A stretch of DNA of 64,000 nucleotides from UBA4416 sp036676295 (lineage in GTDB: Bacteria; Bacteroidota; Bacteroidia; B-17B0; Aurantibacillaceae). The position numbers were made by a program, and so were the translations under genes. The stretch spans positions 1 to 64,000 of the forward strand of contig JAKFDE010000058.1 in assembly GCA_036676295.1 (NCBI GenBank), written 5' to 3'. The notes under the pieces are model-generated. The model was not told the origin of the DNA. It searched no databases and saw only the letters and a program-made list of their open reading frames with translations. Shown in pieces: positions 51,705-60,297 of this stretch (positions within the stretch are counted from its first letter, which is position 1; every line of letters starts with the position of its first letter).

Positions 51705-53018
51705 AGAGATCTGTTTGTTTTCTGTTAAAGCATCTTTGTAAGCTTTTAACGTTCTTAACCGAGCCATGGCATGATCTACAATTGGTGTTATGTATTCAGA
51801 GGTATTAAATTCGGGCACCCATTTTTTGATGTACTCAAATTGAGGATCAAATTTTTTAGTTTGTTCTGTGGGGTTGAAAATTCTAAAATAGGGAGCCGCA
51901 TCGCAACCACTACTCGCCGCCCACTGCCAGCCGCCATTATTGGCACTGAGATCAAAGTCTAATAATTTTTCCGCAAAATAAGCTTCACCCCAACGCCAGT
52001 CGATTAATAGATCTTTAATTAAAAAACTGGCTACGATCATCCGCACACGGTTATGCATAAATCCGGTTGTATTCAATTCACGCATACCCGCATCTACGAT
52101 TGGGAACCCGGTTTTTCCTTCACACCAGGCTTTAAATTCCTGTTCATTATTTCGCCAAATGATTCGATCATACTGAGGCTTAAAAGCCCCCTTGACTACA
52201 TGTGGAAAATGGTGTAAGATCATTATGTAAAAATCACGCCAGATCAATTCGTTTAACCAGGTTTCATTTAAAGATAAAGCTTGCCTTGCTAACGACCTGA
52301 TACTTACTGTTCCAAACCGTAAATGAACGCTTATGCGACTGGTCCCATTGATAGCAGGAAAATCACGTTGTTCTTTGTAATGCTTAATAATAGAGGAATT
52401 TACTTTATCACCCGGAATAATCAGATCTGTTTTTTTAAATCCAATGTCCGTTAACGATGGAATTGAAAATGATGTTGTTTGGTAAAAGTTTTTGAAATAG
52501 GGCTCAGTAGGATAAGATCTTACATAAAAGTCAGTGAGCTTTTGTTTCCACTTTTTACTATAGGGTGTAAAAATAGTATAGGGTTTTCCATCATCTTTGG
52601 TTACTTCCTCTTTTTCAAAAATGCATTGATCTTTGTATGTTTTAAATGCAATGTTCTTTTGTTCTAGAATTGTCTTAATAGAATTGTCACGTTCAATCGC
52701 CGATGGTTCATAATCGTGATTGGTGTATACACAATCAATATCATATTCCTTCATCAATTCATGAAAAGCTTGTTCTGGTTTAGAATGAAAGATTTTAAGG
52801 GAGGAGCCTAATTCTATAAGTTTTTTGTTTAGATCGATAATCGCATGGTGAATAAATTCTACTCGTCTGTCTTCTTTGTTTTCCAGTTTATCCAAGATGT
52901 GTTTATCAAAAATAAAAATTGGTAAAATTGGAATCTCACTTTTTAAGGCATGGTATAATCCTGCATTATCGATTAAGCGTAAGTCTCTTCTAAACCAAAA
53001 AAGGGCTATTTTCTGCAT
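51696..53018 (-). CDS. phr: Deoxyribodipyrimidine photolyase (cryptochrome/photolyase family)
   Basis: 440 residues. The N-terminal photolyase alpha/beta domain starts IALFWFRRDLRLIDNAGLYH. The FAD-binding domain shows SVHLRFGTVSIRSLARQ, WLNELIWRDFYIMILHHFPH, GFMHNRVRMIVASFLIKDLL, WGEAYFAEKLLDFDLSANNG and GWQWAASSGCDAAPYFRIFN. These are the class I CPD-photolyase signatures. It repairs UV cyclobutane dimers with light. It shares its 3' end with the SRPBCC gene and diverges from hutU. Confidence 0.94.
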   Translation of the reverse strand: MQKIALFWFRRDLRLIDNAGLYHALKSEIPILPIFIFDKHILDKLENKEDRRVEFIHHAIIDLNKKLIELGSSLKIFHSKPEQAFHELMKEYDIDCVYTNHDYEPSAIERDNSIKTILEQKNIAFKTYKDQCIFEKEEVTKDDGKPYTIFTPYSKKWKQKLTDFYVRSYPTEPYFKNFYQTTSFSIPSLTDIGFKKTDLIIPGDKVNSSIIKHYKEQRDFPAINGTSRISVHLRFGTVSIRSLARQALSLNETWLNELIWRDFYIMILHHFPHVVKGAFKPQYDRIIWRNNEQEFKAWCEGKTGFPIVDAGMRELNTTGFMHNRVRMIVASFLIKDLLIDWRWGEAYFAEKLLDFDLSANNGGWQWAASSGCDAAPYFRIFNPTEQTKKFDPQFEYIKKWVPEFNTSEYITPIVDHAMARLRTLKAYKDALTENKQISLF

Positions 53019-53096
53019 GATTAGTTCTCAAATAAAGGACACAAAAGTTTAAGAAAATTCTTGTAATTTCAACACTTCTAAAATTAAGTTAATATT

Positions 53097-55133
53097 ATGG
53101 AATTAAAACAATTTCAACAACACATATTGCAAGGTATTCCTTCTCAATTGCCTTCTGCAAAAACCTACGAAGCAAACATCAATCATGCGCCTAAGCGTAA
53201 AGCTATTTTAAACAACGAAGAAAAAAAATTAGCCATCCAAAATGCATTGCGTTATTTCGAACCACAACATCACGCGGTTTTAGCGAAAGAGTTTATTGAA
53301 GAATTAAACACTTATGGTCGCATTTATATGTACCGTTTTCGCCCGGATTATAAAATTTATGCACGCCCAATAAATGATTATCCACATCAAAGCATACAAG
53401 CTGCTGCTATTATGCACATGCTAAGTAATAACCTGGATTATGCGGTAGCACAACATCCCCATGAGTTAATTACTTACGGTGGTAACGGGGCAGTGTTTCA
53501 AAATTGGGCGCAGTATCTGTTAACCATGCAGTATTTAGCAACCATGACAGATGAGCAAACGTTGGTATTATACAGTGGCCATCCGATGGGTTTATTTCCT
53601 TCTCATAAAGATGCACCACGTGTGGTTGTTACTAACGGGATGATGATTCCAAACTATAGTAAGCCGGATGATTGGGAAAAATTTAATGCCTTAGGCGTAA
53701 CGCAATACGGACAGATGACGGCTGGTTCATTTATGTACATTGGTCCGCAAGGCATCGTACATGGCACTTGTATTACGGTGATGAATGCAGCACGTAAAGT
53801 GTCTAAATCAGAAGAAGACCGCTTAGGTAAATTATTTGTAACCTGTGGTTTAGGTGGGATGAGTGGTGCTCAGCCAAAAGCAGCAAAAATTGCAGGTTTG
53901 GTTTCGGTAACTGCCGAGATCAATCCAAAAGCAGTACACACGCGTCAATCACAAGGATGGGTAGATGAAGTATATGATAATTTGGATCTATTGATCCCTC
54001 GTATCAAAAAAGCAACGGCCGCTAAAGAAGCAGTTTCTCTAGCTTATCAGGGAAATGTGGTTGATCTGTGGGAACGCATTGTTAAAGAAGGAATGAAAAT
54101 AGATGTTGGCTCTGATCAAACATCCCTACATAATCCATGGGCCGGAGGCTATTATCCGGTAGGCTTATCTTTAGAAGAAAGTAATGAAATGATGGCGTCC
54201 AATCCTGATAAATTTAAAACACATGTTCAGGAAACGTTAGTGCGTCATGCGAATGCTATTAATATCTTAACAAAACAAGGTATGTACTTTTTTGATTATG
54301 GTAACGCTTTCCTGCTTGAGGCAGGAAGAGCCGGCGCTGATATTTATAAAGAATTGCCGGCTGTAAAAGGAGGACATGTTGGTGCCACATTCAGATACAA
54401 TAGTTATGTGCAGGATATTTTAGGGCCGATGTGTTTTGATTATGGTTTTGGCCCTTTCCGTTGGGTGTGTACCAGCGCCAACGAAAATGACCTGCGTAAA
54501 ACTGATGAAATAGCTTTACATGTTTTAGAAGAAATTTATAAAACAGCTCCAAACGAAATTAAACCACAGCTAAATGATAACATTGTTTGGATTCGTGATG
54601 CGATGAAAAACAATTTAGTAGTGGGTTCTCAGGCTCGTATTTTATACGCGGATAGCGAAGGTCGTGTGAAAGTAGCTGAAGCGATCAATAAAGCGATTGC
54701 TAGTAAAGAAATTTCAGCACCTGTTGTTTTAGGTAGAGATCATCATGATGTAAGCGGTACGGATTCTCCTTACCGCGAAACATCTAATATTTATGATGGC
54801 TCTAAATTTACGGCAGACATGGCGGTGCAAAATTTTGTCGGCGATTCTTTCCGTGGAGCTACCTGGATCAGTTTACATAATGGTGGTGGAGTAGGTTGGG
54901 GCGAAGTGATCAATGGGGGTTTTGGTTTAGTGTTAGATGGCAGTGCCGATGCCGATCGTCGATTAAAATCTATGTTGTTTTGGGATGTGAATAACGGGAT
55001 TGCCCGTCGTGCCTGGGCACGGAATAAAGAAGCAAATTTTGCCATTAAACGCGAAATGGAACGCACGCCAAATTTAAAAGTAACACTAGCTAATTTGGTA
55101 GACGAAACCATTATCAACTCCCTCTCCTTGTAA
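53097..55133 (+). CDS. hutU: Urocanate hydratase
   Basis: 678 residues, the long form common in Bacteroidota. NAD+-dependent hydration of urocanate to imidazolonepropionate in histidine degradation. ITYGGNGAVFQNWAQYLLT, LYSGHPMGLFPSHKDAPRV, FVTCGLGGMSGAQPKAAKI (NAD site) and FRGATWISLHNGGGVGWGE are family signatures. No hutH, hutI or hutG is adjacent. The last residues INSLSL and the stop fall in a repeat hairpin (55118-55152), so the C-terminus may be non-native. Confidence 0.95.
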   Translation: MELKQFQQHILQGIPSQLPSAKTYEANINHAPKRKAILNNEEKKLAIQNALRYFEPQHHAVLAKEFIEELNTYGRIYMYRFRPDYKIYARPINDYPHQSIQAAAIMHMLSNNLDYAVAQHPHELITYGGNGAVFQNWAQYLLTMQYLATMTDEQTLVLYSGHPMGLFPSHKDAPRVVVTNGMMIPNYSKPDDWEKFNALGVTQYGQMTAGSFMYIGPQGIVHGTCITVMNAARKVSKSEEDRLGKLFVTCGLGGMSGAQPKAAKIAGLVSVTAEINPKAVHTRQSQGWVDEVYDNLDLLIPRIKKATAAKEAVSLAYQGNVVDLWERIVKEGMKIDVGSDQTSLHNPWAGGYYPVGLSLEESNEMMASNPDKFKTHVQETLVRHANAINILTKQGMYFFDYGNAFLLEAGRAGADIYKELPAVKGGHVGATFRYNSYVQDILGPMCFDYGFGPFRWVCTSANENDLRKTDEIALHVLEEIYKTAPNEIKPQLNDNIVWIRDAMKNNLVVGSQARILYADSEGRVKVAEAINKAIASKEISAPVVLGRDHHDVSGTDSPYRETSNIYDGSKFTADMAVQNFVGDSFRGATWISLHNGGGVGWGEVINGGFGLVLDGSADADRRLKSMLFWDVNNGIARRAWARNKEANFAIKREMERTPNLKVTLANLVDETIINSLSL

Positions 55134-55152
55134 GAGAGGGTTGGGGTGAGGC
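55118..55152 (+). repeat. CTCCCTCTCC/GAGAGGG hairpin repeat at the hutU stop
   Basis: CCCTCTC (55120-55126), loop of seven, GAGAGGG (55134-55140), followed by TTGGGGTGAGGC. This string is a dispersed element seen in many bacterial genomes (recollection, not searched here). It contains the hutU TAA stop at 55131-55133. Confidence 0.6.
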
Positions 55153-55184
55153 CGCTTGTGAATTTAATATAAATCAAACACAAC

Positions 55185-56957
55185 ATGAAAAAACTAATCA
55201 CACTTTTGTCCATTCTTATTTTTGCTGCGTGTAGCGGTGAGAAAAAAACAGAAGAAGTAACAACAGCCAATCAGGATGCGAAATTTGATGCGTATAAAGA
55301 GCGTTTCATCGAAGCACTTTGGAAACAATACCCGGGTTGGGCTAGTGGACAAGGCTATCACAAATACGATAGTGTATTGGTTATTCCTAATGCAGAGTCA
55401 AGAACGAGTGATTTGGTGTTTTGTAAAGCGCATTTAGATTCATTAAAATCCTTTGAACTAAATACCTTATCTGATAATAATAAAACAGATTACCACATGA
55501 TGGAAGATCAATTAAGATCTTCTCAATGGTACATCACTGAATATAGATCTTACGAATGGAATCCATCTGATTATAATATCTGTGGAGGCTTTGCTGAAAT
55601 GTTAGCTAATAATTATGATTCATTAGAGACACGTTTACATAATTTTTACTTGCGTATGAAAAACGTGAAAGCTTATTATGAAACGGCAAAACAACAAATT
55701 AAAAACCCTACGATTGAGCACACGCAATTAGCCATTGATCAAAACTTAGGTGGTGCATCAACATTTGATGCTGATTTAAAGGAAGCCTTAAATAAATCAC
55801 ATTTAGCAGCGAATGAAAAAGAACAAATTTTAGCTCGAGCTAATGAAGCGATAACAGCTATTAAAGATTATGCCAAATGGTTAAAGGAATTGAAAAACCC
55901 AACACCGCGTAGTTTTCGTTTAGGAAAAGAGTTGTATGCTCAAAAATTCCAGCACGATATCCAATCGGGTTACACGGCAGATGAGATCTACCAAAAAGCG
56001 ATAGAACATAAAAAAGAGTTACATCAAAAAATGTATGTATTGGCAGATAAGTTATGGCCAAAGTATATTGATAATCCGGCTACATGGGGACAAAAAGGCC
56101 CTATGAAAAAACCAACTGACTCGCTGGCACTAATTAAGATGGTGATCGATAAAATTTCTTTGAAACATGTTCAAGCAGATTCTTTCCAAACTGAGATCGA
56201 ACATCAGATCCCGCGATTAGTAAACTTTATTAAAGAAAAAGATCTGATTTACCTGGATCCATCAAAACCTTTGGTAGTGCGTAAAGAACCGGCATACATG
56301 GCTGGCGTAGCGGGTGCCTCTATCTCTTCGCCTGGCCCTTATGATAAAAATGGAAACACGTATTATAATGTTGGAAGCTTTGCAGGTTGGAGTAAAGAAC
56401 AAACAGAAAGTTATTTGAGAGAGTACAATCATTACATTTTACAGATCTTAAATATTCACGAAGCTATTCCAGGGCATTACACTCAGTTAATTTATTCTAA
56501 CCAATCACCAAGTATCATCAAAGCTGTTTTTGGGAATGGTGCCATGATAGAAGGATGGGCGGTTTATACCGAACGCATGATGTTAGAAAACGGTTTTGGA
56601 AATAATGAAGATGAAATGTGGTTGATGTATTATAAATGGAATTTACGTACAACCTGCAATACTATTTTAGACTATGGTGTTCACGTTAATAACATCAGTA
56701 AAGAAGAGGCAATGAACTTGTTGATACATGAAGCATTTCAACAACAAGCAGAAGCAGAAGGTAAATGGAAACGTGTCTCAGTCACACAAGTTCAGTTATG
56801 CTCTTATTTTACCGGTTACAAAGAAATTTATGATTTCCGCGAAGAGTTAAAAAAACAACAAGGTGATAAATTTAATCTCAAACAATTTCATGAAAAATTC
56901 TTAAGCTACGGAAGCGCACCCGTTAAGTATATTAAAGAGTTGATGGGAAATAAATAA
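55185..56957 (+). CDS. DUF885 peptidase-like lipoprotein
   Basis: 590 residues. Lipoprotein signal MKKLITLLSILIFAACSGE (lipobox FAAC). The long helical DUF885 region carries the metallopeptidase-like HExxxGH motif in ILNIHEAIPGHYTQLIYS, then GAMIEGWAVYTERMMLE and LLIHEAFQQQAEAEGKWKR. The family resembles M2/M3-type zinc peptidases and is probably a cell-envelope peptidase; the substrate is unknown. It is 51 bases after hutU and precedes a repeat-filled gap. Confidence 0.9.
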   Translation: MKKLITLLSILIFAACSGEKKTEEVTTANQDAKFDAYKERFIEALWKQYPGWASGQGYHKYDSVLVIPNAESRTSDLVFCKAHLDSLKSFELNTLSDNNKTDYHMMEDQLRSSQWYITEYRSYEWNPSDYNICGGFAEMLANNYDSLETRLHNFYLRMKNVKAYYETAKQQIKNPTIEHTQLAIDQNLGGASTFDADLKEALNKSHLAANEKEQILARANEAITAIKDYAKWLKELKNPTPRSFRLGKELYAQKFQHDIQSGYTADEIYQKAIEHKKELHQKMYVLADKLWPKYIDNPATWGQKGPMKKPTDSLALIKMVIDKISLKHVQADSFQTEIEHQIPRLVNFIKEKDLIYLDPSKPLVVRKEPAYMAGVAGASISSPGPYDKNGNTYYNVGSFAGWSKEQTESYLREYNHYILQILNIHEAIPGHYTQLIYSNQSPSIIKAVFGNGAMIEGWAVYTERMMLENGFGNNEDEMWLMYYKWNLRTTCNTILDYGVHVNNISKEEAMNLLIHEAFQQQAEAEGKWKRVSVTQVQLCSYFTGYKEIYDFREELKKQQGDKFNLKQFHEKFLSYGSAPVKYIKELMGNK

Positions 56958-56984
56958 ACTCAAACTAAAATCAAAGTCCATGAG

Positions 56985-57155
56985 TAAAACGCGCGCAGGC
57001 CGTCAAAAATGCGAACCGGATGAGGGGTGAAACGAGAAAACAAGATTTTAGTGTAGCTTGCGGAACGTAAAAATCGTAGTTTTCCGTGAAGCGCGTTGAA
57101 GCATATTTTTGACTTGTCTTTTTGCTTACTTTTTGACTAAGAAAAAAGTAAGAAC
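56985..57155. repeat. Intergenic repeat-like element ending in a hairpin
   Basis: The gap 56958-57221 has no credible gene. It ends in CTTACTTTTT (57125-57134), loop, AAAAAGTAAG (57143-57152), a ten-base stem. That is the same architecture as the end of the element at 48018-48165, where a TTTCTTTTTG stem occurs, but the sequence upstream differs (AAACGCGCGCAGGCCGTC, TTCCGTGAAGCGCG). Confidence 0.5.
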
Positions 57156-57221
57156 AGAAAATAAGAAGTGCAATCTTTGCTTCAGAAAAAAAGTAAGAGA
57201 AATAATATCTAATTTTACCTC

Positions 57222-58211
57222 ATGTTTACAATCGATACCCACACGCACATTATTCCCAAACACATCCCTGATTTTACCAAAAAATTCGGATACGGAAATT
57301 TCATTCAATTAGATCACCACCAACCTGGCAGAGCCTGGATGATGCAGGGAAATAATCGATTCAGAGAGATCGTTGAAAACTGCTGGGATGCAGAAGTTCG
57401 CATTAAAGAAATGAACGAACACCAGGCTGATATGCAGGTGATCTGTACCATTCCGGTGATGTTTAGTTATGATGCAAAACCAAATGATTGCCTGGAAATT
57501 TCTCAGTTTTTAAATGATGATATCGCGGCAACGGTCAACAAATATCCGGATAGATTCATAGGATTGGCAACCGTTCCTATGCAAGATACGAAGCTGGCGG
57601 TTCAGGAATTAGAACGCGCCATGAGTATTGGTTTTAAAGGAGTTCAAATAGGAAGCAACATTAATAATATAAATTTAGGCGAACCGCAGTTTCATGATTT
57701 TTGGGCCGCGGCTGAAAGATTGAATGCAGCCATCTTAGTTCACCCTTGGCAAATGATGGGGCAGGAGCACATGAGTAAATATTGGTTGCCTTGGTTAGTA
57801 GGTATGCCGGCAGAGATCAGCCGCGCTATTAGCTCTATGATCTTTGGGGGAGTGTTTGATAAATTCCCAAAATTAAAAGTGTGTTTTGCGCATGGTGGTG
57901 GTTCGTTCTTGCCTACTATTAGTCGTATTGAACATGGCTGGGAGTGCCGACCTGATCTGGTAGCGATTGATAACCCAAATAATCCAAAATCATATTTAGG
58001 AAAGTTTTGGGTGGATTCGCATGTGTGCGATCACAAAATGTTACAATATATTATTGATTTGGTGGGCGCTGATAAAGTTGTTCAGGGTTCAGATTATCCA
58101 TTTCCATTAGGAGAGGCAATCCCCGGAACGTTAGTTCGCGAAGCTCCATTAGCTGATTCAACCAAAAAAATAATTTTAGGAGAAGCCGCTAAAGTCTGGC
58201 TGTCTCTTTAG
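57222..58211 (+). CDS. Amidohydrolase, aminocarboxymuconate-semialdehyde decarboxylase (ACMSD)-like
   Basis: 329 residues. FTIDTHTHIIPKHIPDF provides the HxH metal ligands, AAILVHPWQMMGQEHMSKYW the His, VCFAHGGGSFLPTISRIEH another His, and VQGSDYPFPLGEAIPG the Asp. ACMSD removes the carboxyl group from 2-amino-3-carboxymuconate semialdehyde in tryptophan or 2-aminobenzoate-type degradation, diverting it from quinolinate. No kynurenine-pathway neighbours are in the window, so the physiological role is not certain. Confidence 0.9.
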   Translation: MFTIDTHTHIIPKHIPDFTKKFGYGNFIQLDHHQPGRAWMMQGNNRFREIVENCWDAEVRIKEMNEHQADMQVICTIPVMFSYDAKPNDCLEISQFLNDDIAATVNKYPDRFIGLATVPMQDTKLAVQELERAMSIGFKGVQIGSNINNINLGEPQFHDFWAAAERLNAAILVHPWQMMGQEHMSKYWLPWLVGMPAEISRAISSMIFGGVFDKFPKLKVCFAHGGGSFLPTISRIEHGWECRPDLVAIDNPNNPKSYLGKFWVDSHVCDHKMLQYIIDLVGADKVVQGSDYPFPLGEAIPGTLVREAPLADSTKKIILGEAAKVWLSL

Positions 58212-58250
58212 TCCCTTAAGTCAAATAGTCTCTTTAATCTTTTTATCAAA

Positions 58251-58709
58251 ATGGCTCACTTCACCGATCACCAACTAAAAACACTTACTTCTGCCGAGGG
58301 AAAAACACTTAAAAAAGTCATTATTTATTTTTGGGTAAACCGCTTCAATCCTGATGCTCACGTTGACTTGATTGATAACGTGGAGTTGGTATTTAATGAT
58401 GAGACGTCTTTAGTTATTACGTGTAATGAAGACAGTACAGGCATTGAAGTATTGAACGACTTTAATTTTGCAGAAGAAAAAGCCGGATTAAAACAAGAGT
58501 TTGGCGATAAGATCAAGATCATTCCCATCGATGCCTCTACAACAAAAATGTGGACAGACGTGATTGGCGAAACAATTGAGGCTTTTGAATTGAGCAAAGA
58601 AGACGAGCAATTCTTAAATGATGCGTTAATTATCAGTTTCGGGATCGAAAAACGTTCTATCGGAATTAGTCCTTCTGATGGCTTGATCATTGATTATTGG
58701 GAAGAATAA
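58251..58709 (+). CDS. Conserved-looking cytosolic protein of unknown function
   Basis: 152 residues, acidic, no signal or membrane segment. MAHFTDHQLKTLTSAEGKTL, NVELVFNDETSLVITCNEDS, WTDVIGETIEAFELSKEDEQ and FGIEKRSIGISPSDGLIIDY are readable stretches. The beta-strand pattern suggests a small alpha/beta fold, but I recognise no family. It begins 39 bases after the ACMSD-like gene and ends before the act promoter region. Confidence 0.65.
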   Translation: MAHFTDHQLKTLTSAEGKTLKKVIIYFWVNRFNPDAHVDLIDNVELVFNDETSLVITCNEDSTGIEVLNDFNFAEEKAGLKQEFGDKIKIIPIDASTTKMWTDVIGETIEAFELSKEDEQFLNDALIISFGIEKRSIGISPSDGLIIDYWEE

Positions 58710-58900
58710 CTTTCTTCAGCTGATTTTGTCGATTAATTCATCTATTTAACATGAAATTAAGTAAAATTGGTCTATTACTCTTCTAAAAAAAGCTGAGCCC
58801 CTAGATAAAAAAGTTACAAGGCTCTTATTTAGAATGATTATAAATTATCTCAGATGTTAATAAATTTTAAAATTTACGATTTAGATATATAACATTCTGT

Positions 58901-58908
58901 TATTTTTG
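58901..58908 (+). promoter_or_regulatory. -7 element of the act operon promoter
   Basis: TATTTTTG, 67 bases before actA ATG 58976, fits TAnnTTTG. A TTTA (58880-58883) lies 17 bases further upstream. No other gene is seen in 58710-58975. Confidence 0.45.
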
Positions 58909-58975
58909 TGCGGTGATTTTTGTCATCAAAGTGTCATTGAACTGCTATATTACTAAAAAAATTAGATATAATTCT

Positions 58976-60262
58976 ATGCATAATCATATGTCTCATCTCT
59001 CTTTAAAATCCTTATTTGGCGCGGTTTTCCTGTTTTTTGCTTTTTCCTTTGGATCAAAGGCTCAAGACGGCGCCAAAATTTTCAAACAAAACTGTGCAGT
59101 TTGCCACGCACTTACCGATCAAAAGGTAACGGGTCCTGGTTTAGCAGGAATTGCTGATCGTGCTCCAAAACCAGCTAATGAGTGGTTGGCAAAATGGATC
59201 AAGAATAACAATAAAGTTATTGCTTCGGGCGATGCTTATGCTAAAAAGTTAGTAGCCGATAATGGAGGCACTGATGCAATGAATGAGTTTGAGTTTTTAA
59301 CGGACGAAGAAATTACTGCTTTAGTAACCTTTATTCAAAATCCTCCTGCACCTCCGGTTGCTGCAACTACAGGTGGCGCACAAAAAGGCGGAGAAATTGC
59401 TGAAGAAAAAGGTGGCATCGACCCATTATACTTATTATTAGGTAGCATCGTTATTTTAGCGATCATCATCGGTGCTTTACGTAGTGTTCGTCATTCTTTA
59501 CAAAACTCTTACAACCGTAAAGAAGGAAAAGAAGAAAATCCTGATTTAACTTTTGGTGAAGAAGTAAAACAATGGATGGGAAATAACCGTCGTTTAGTTG
59601 GTGTTTTCTGTATCATTATAGCATTCGTTGGAATGAAATCTTGCTGGAATGCTTGTTTTGATTTAGGTGTATATTACGATTGGGAAACTAAAAAAGGATA
59701 TAAACCTGAACAACCAATTAAATTTTCTCACAAAATCCACGCAGGTGATAATGATATCGCTTGTCAATATTGCCACAATTCAGTTGAAAAATCTCGTCAC
59801 GCAGGAATCCCAACGGTTAACGTGTGTATGAATTGTCACAAAGGTATTCAGGAAACAGCTACTCCTGGTTCTAAAGAAGAAATTGCTAAAATTTATAACG
59901 CAGCAGGATTCAATACTAAATCAGGAAATTACGATCTACCTCAAAATCCTTTAAAATGGATCAAGGTTCATAACTTACCTGACCACGTTTATTTTAACCA
60001 CTCTCAACACGTAGTAGTAGGTAAACAAGATTGTGCTACTTGTCATGGTGATTTGAAAAAAATGACCGTAGCAGAACAACAAACTCCATTAACCATGAAA
60101 TGGTGCGTTGATTGTCACCGTAAAACAGAAGTGGCAATGGAAGGAAATGCATACTACGATAAAATGCACAAAGCTTTAAAAGAGAAATATAAAGGACAAT
60201 ATGACGTTAAGTTTACAGTTGATAAGATTGGTGGACTTGAGTGTGCAAAATGTCACTATTAA
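58976..60262 (+). CDS. actA: Alternative complex III subunit ActA, multiheme cytochrome c with fused N-terminal cytochrome domain
   Basis: 428 residues from ATG 58976 (a GTG 21 codons upstream is inside the promoter-proximal leader; ATG 58988 is an alternative). Signal MSHLSLKSLFGAVFLFFAFS. Six CxxCH heme sites: CAVCH (40), CQYCH (263), CMNCH (284), CATCH (353), CVDCH (377), CAKCH (423). The first is in a separate monoheme domain (CAVCHALTDQKVTGPGL), linked by two membrane helices to a five-heme domain as in ActA. It is an exported electron-transfer subunit of the quinol-oxidising complex that replaces bc1. First gene of act. Confidence 0.9.
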   Translation: MHNHMSHLSLKSLFGAVFLFFAFSFGSKAQDGAKIFKQNCAVCHALTDQKVTGPGLAGIADRAPKPANEWLAKWIKNNNKVIASGDAYAKKLVADNGGTDAMNEFEFLTDEEITALVTFIQNPPAPPVAATTGGAQKGGEIAEEKGGIDPLYLLLGSIVILAIIIGALRSVRHSLQNSYNRKEGKEENPDLTFGEEVKQWMGNNRRLVGVFCIIIAFVGMKSCWNACFDLGVYYDWETKKGYKPEQPIKFSHKIHAGDNDIACQYCHNSVEKSRHAGIPTVNVCMNCHKGIQETATPGSKEEIAKIYNAAGFNTKSGNYDLPQNPLKWIKVHNLPDHVYFNHSQHVVVGKQDCATCHGDLKKMTVAEQQTPLTMKWCVDCHRKTEVAMEGNAYYDKMHKALKEKYKGQYDVKFTVDKIGGLECAKCHY

Positions 60263-60297
60263 TATTTAGAAACCGGTAATTACAAGAAATATCACAG

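Noticed and set aside
57109..57312. Open frames on both strands at the start of the ACMSD-like gene
   Set aside because: They overlap the repeat hairpin and the real gene, and their composition comes from the A/T-rich repeat.
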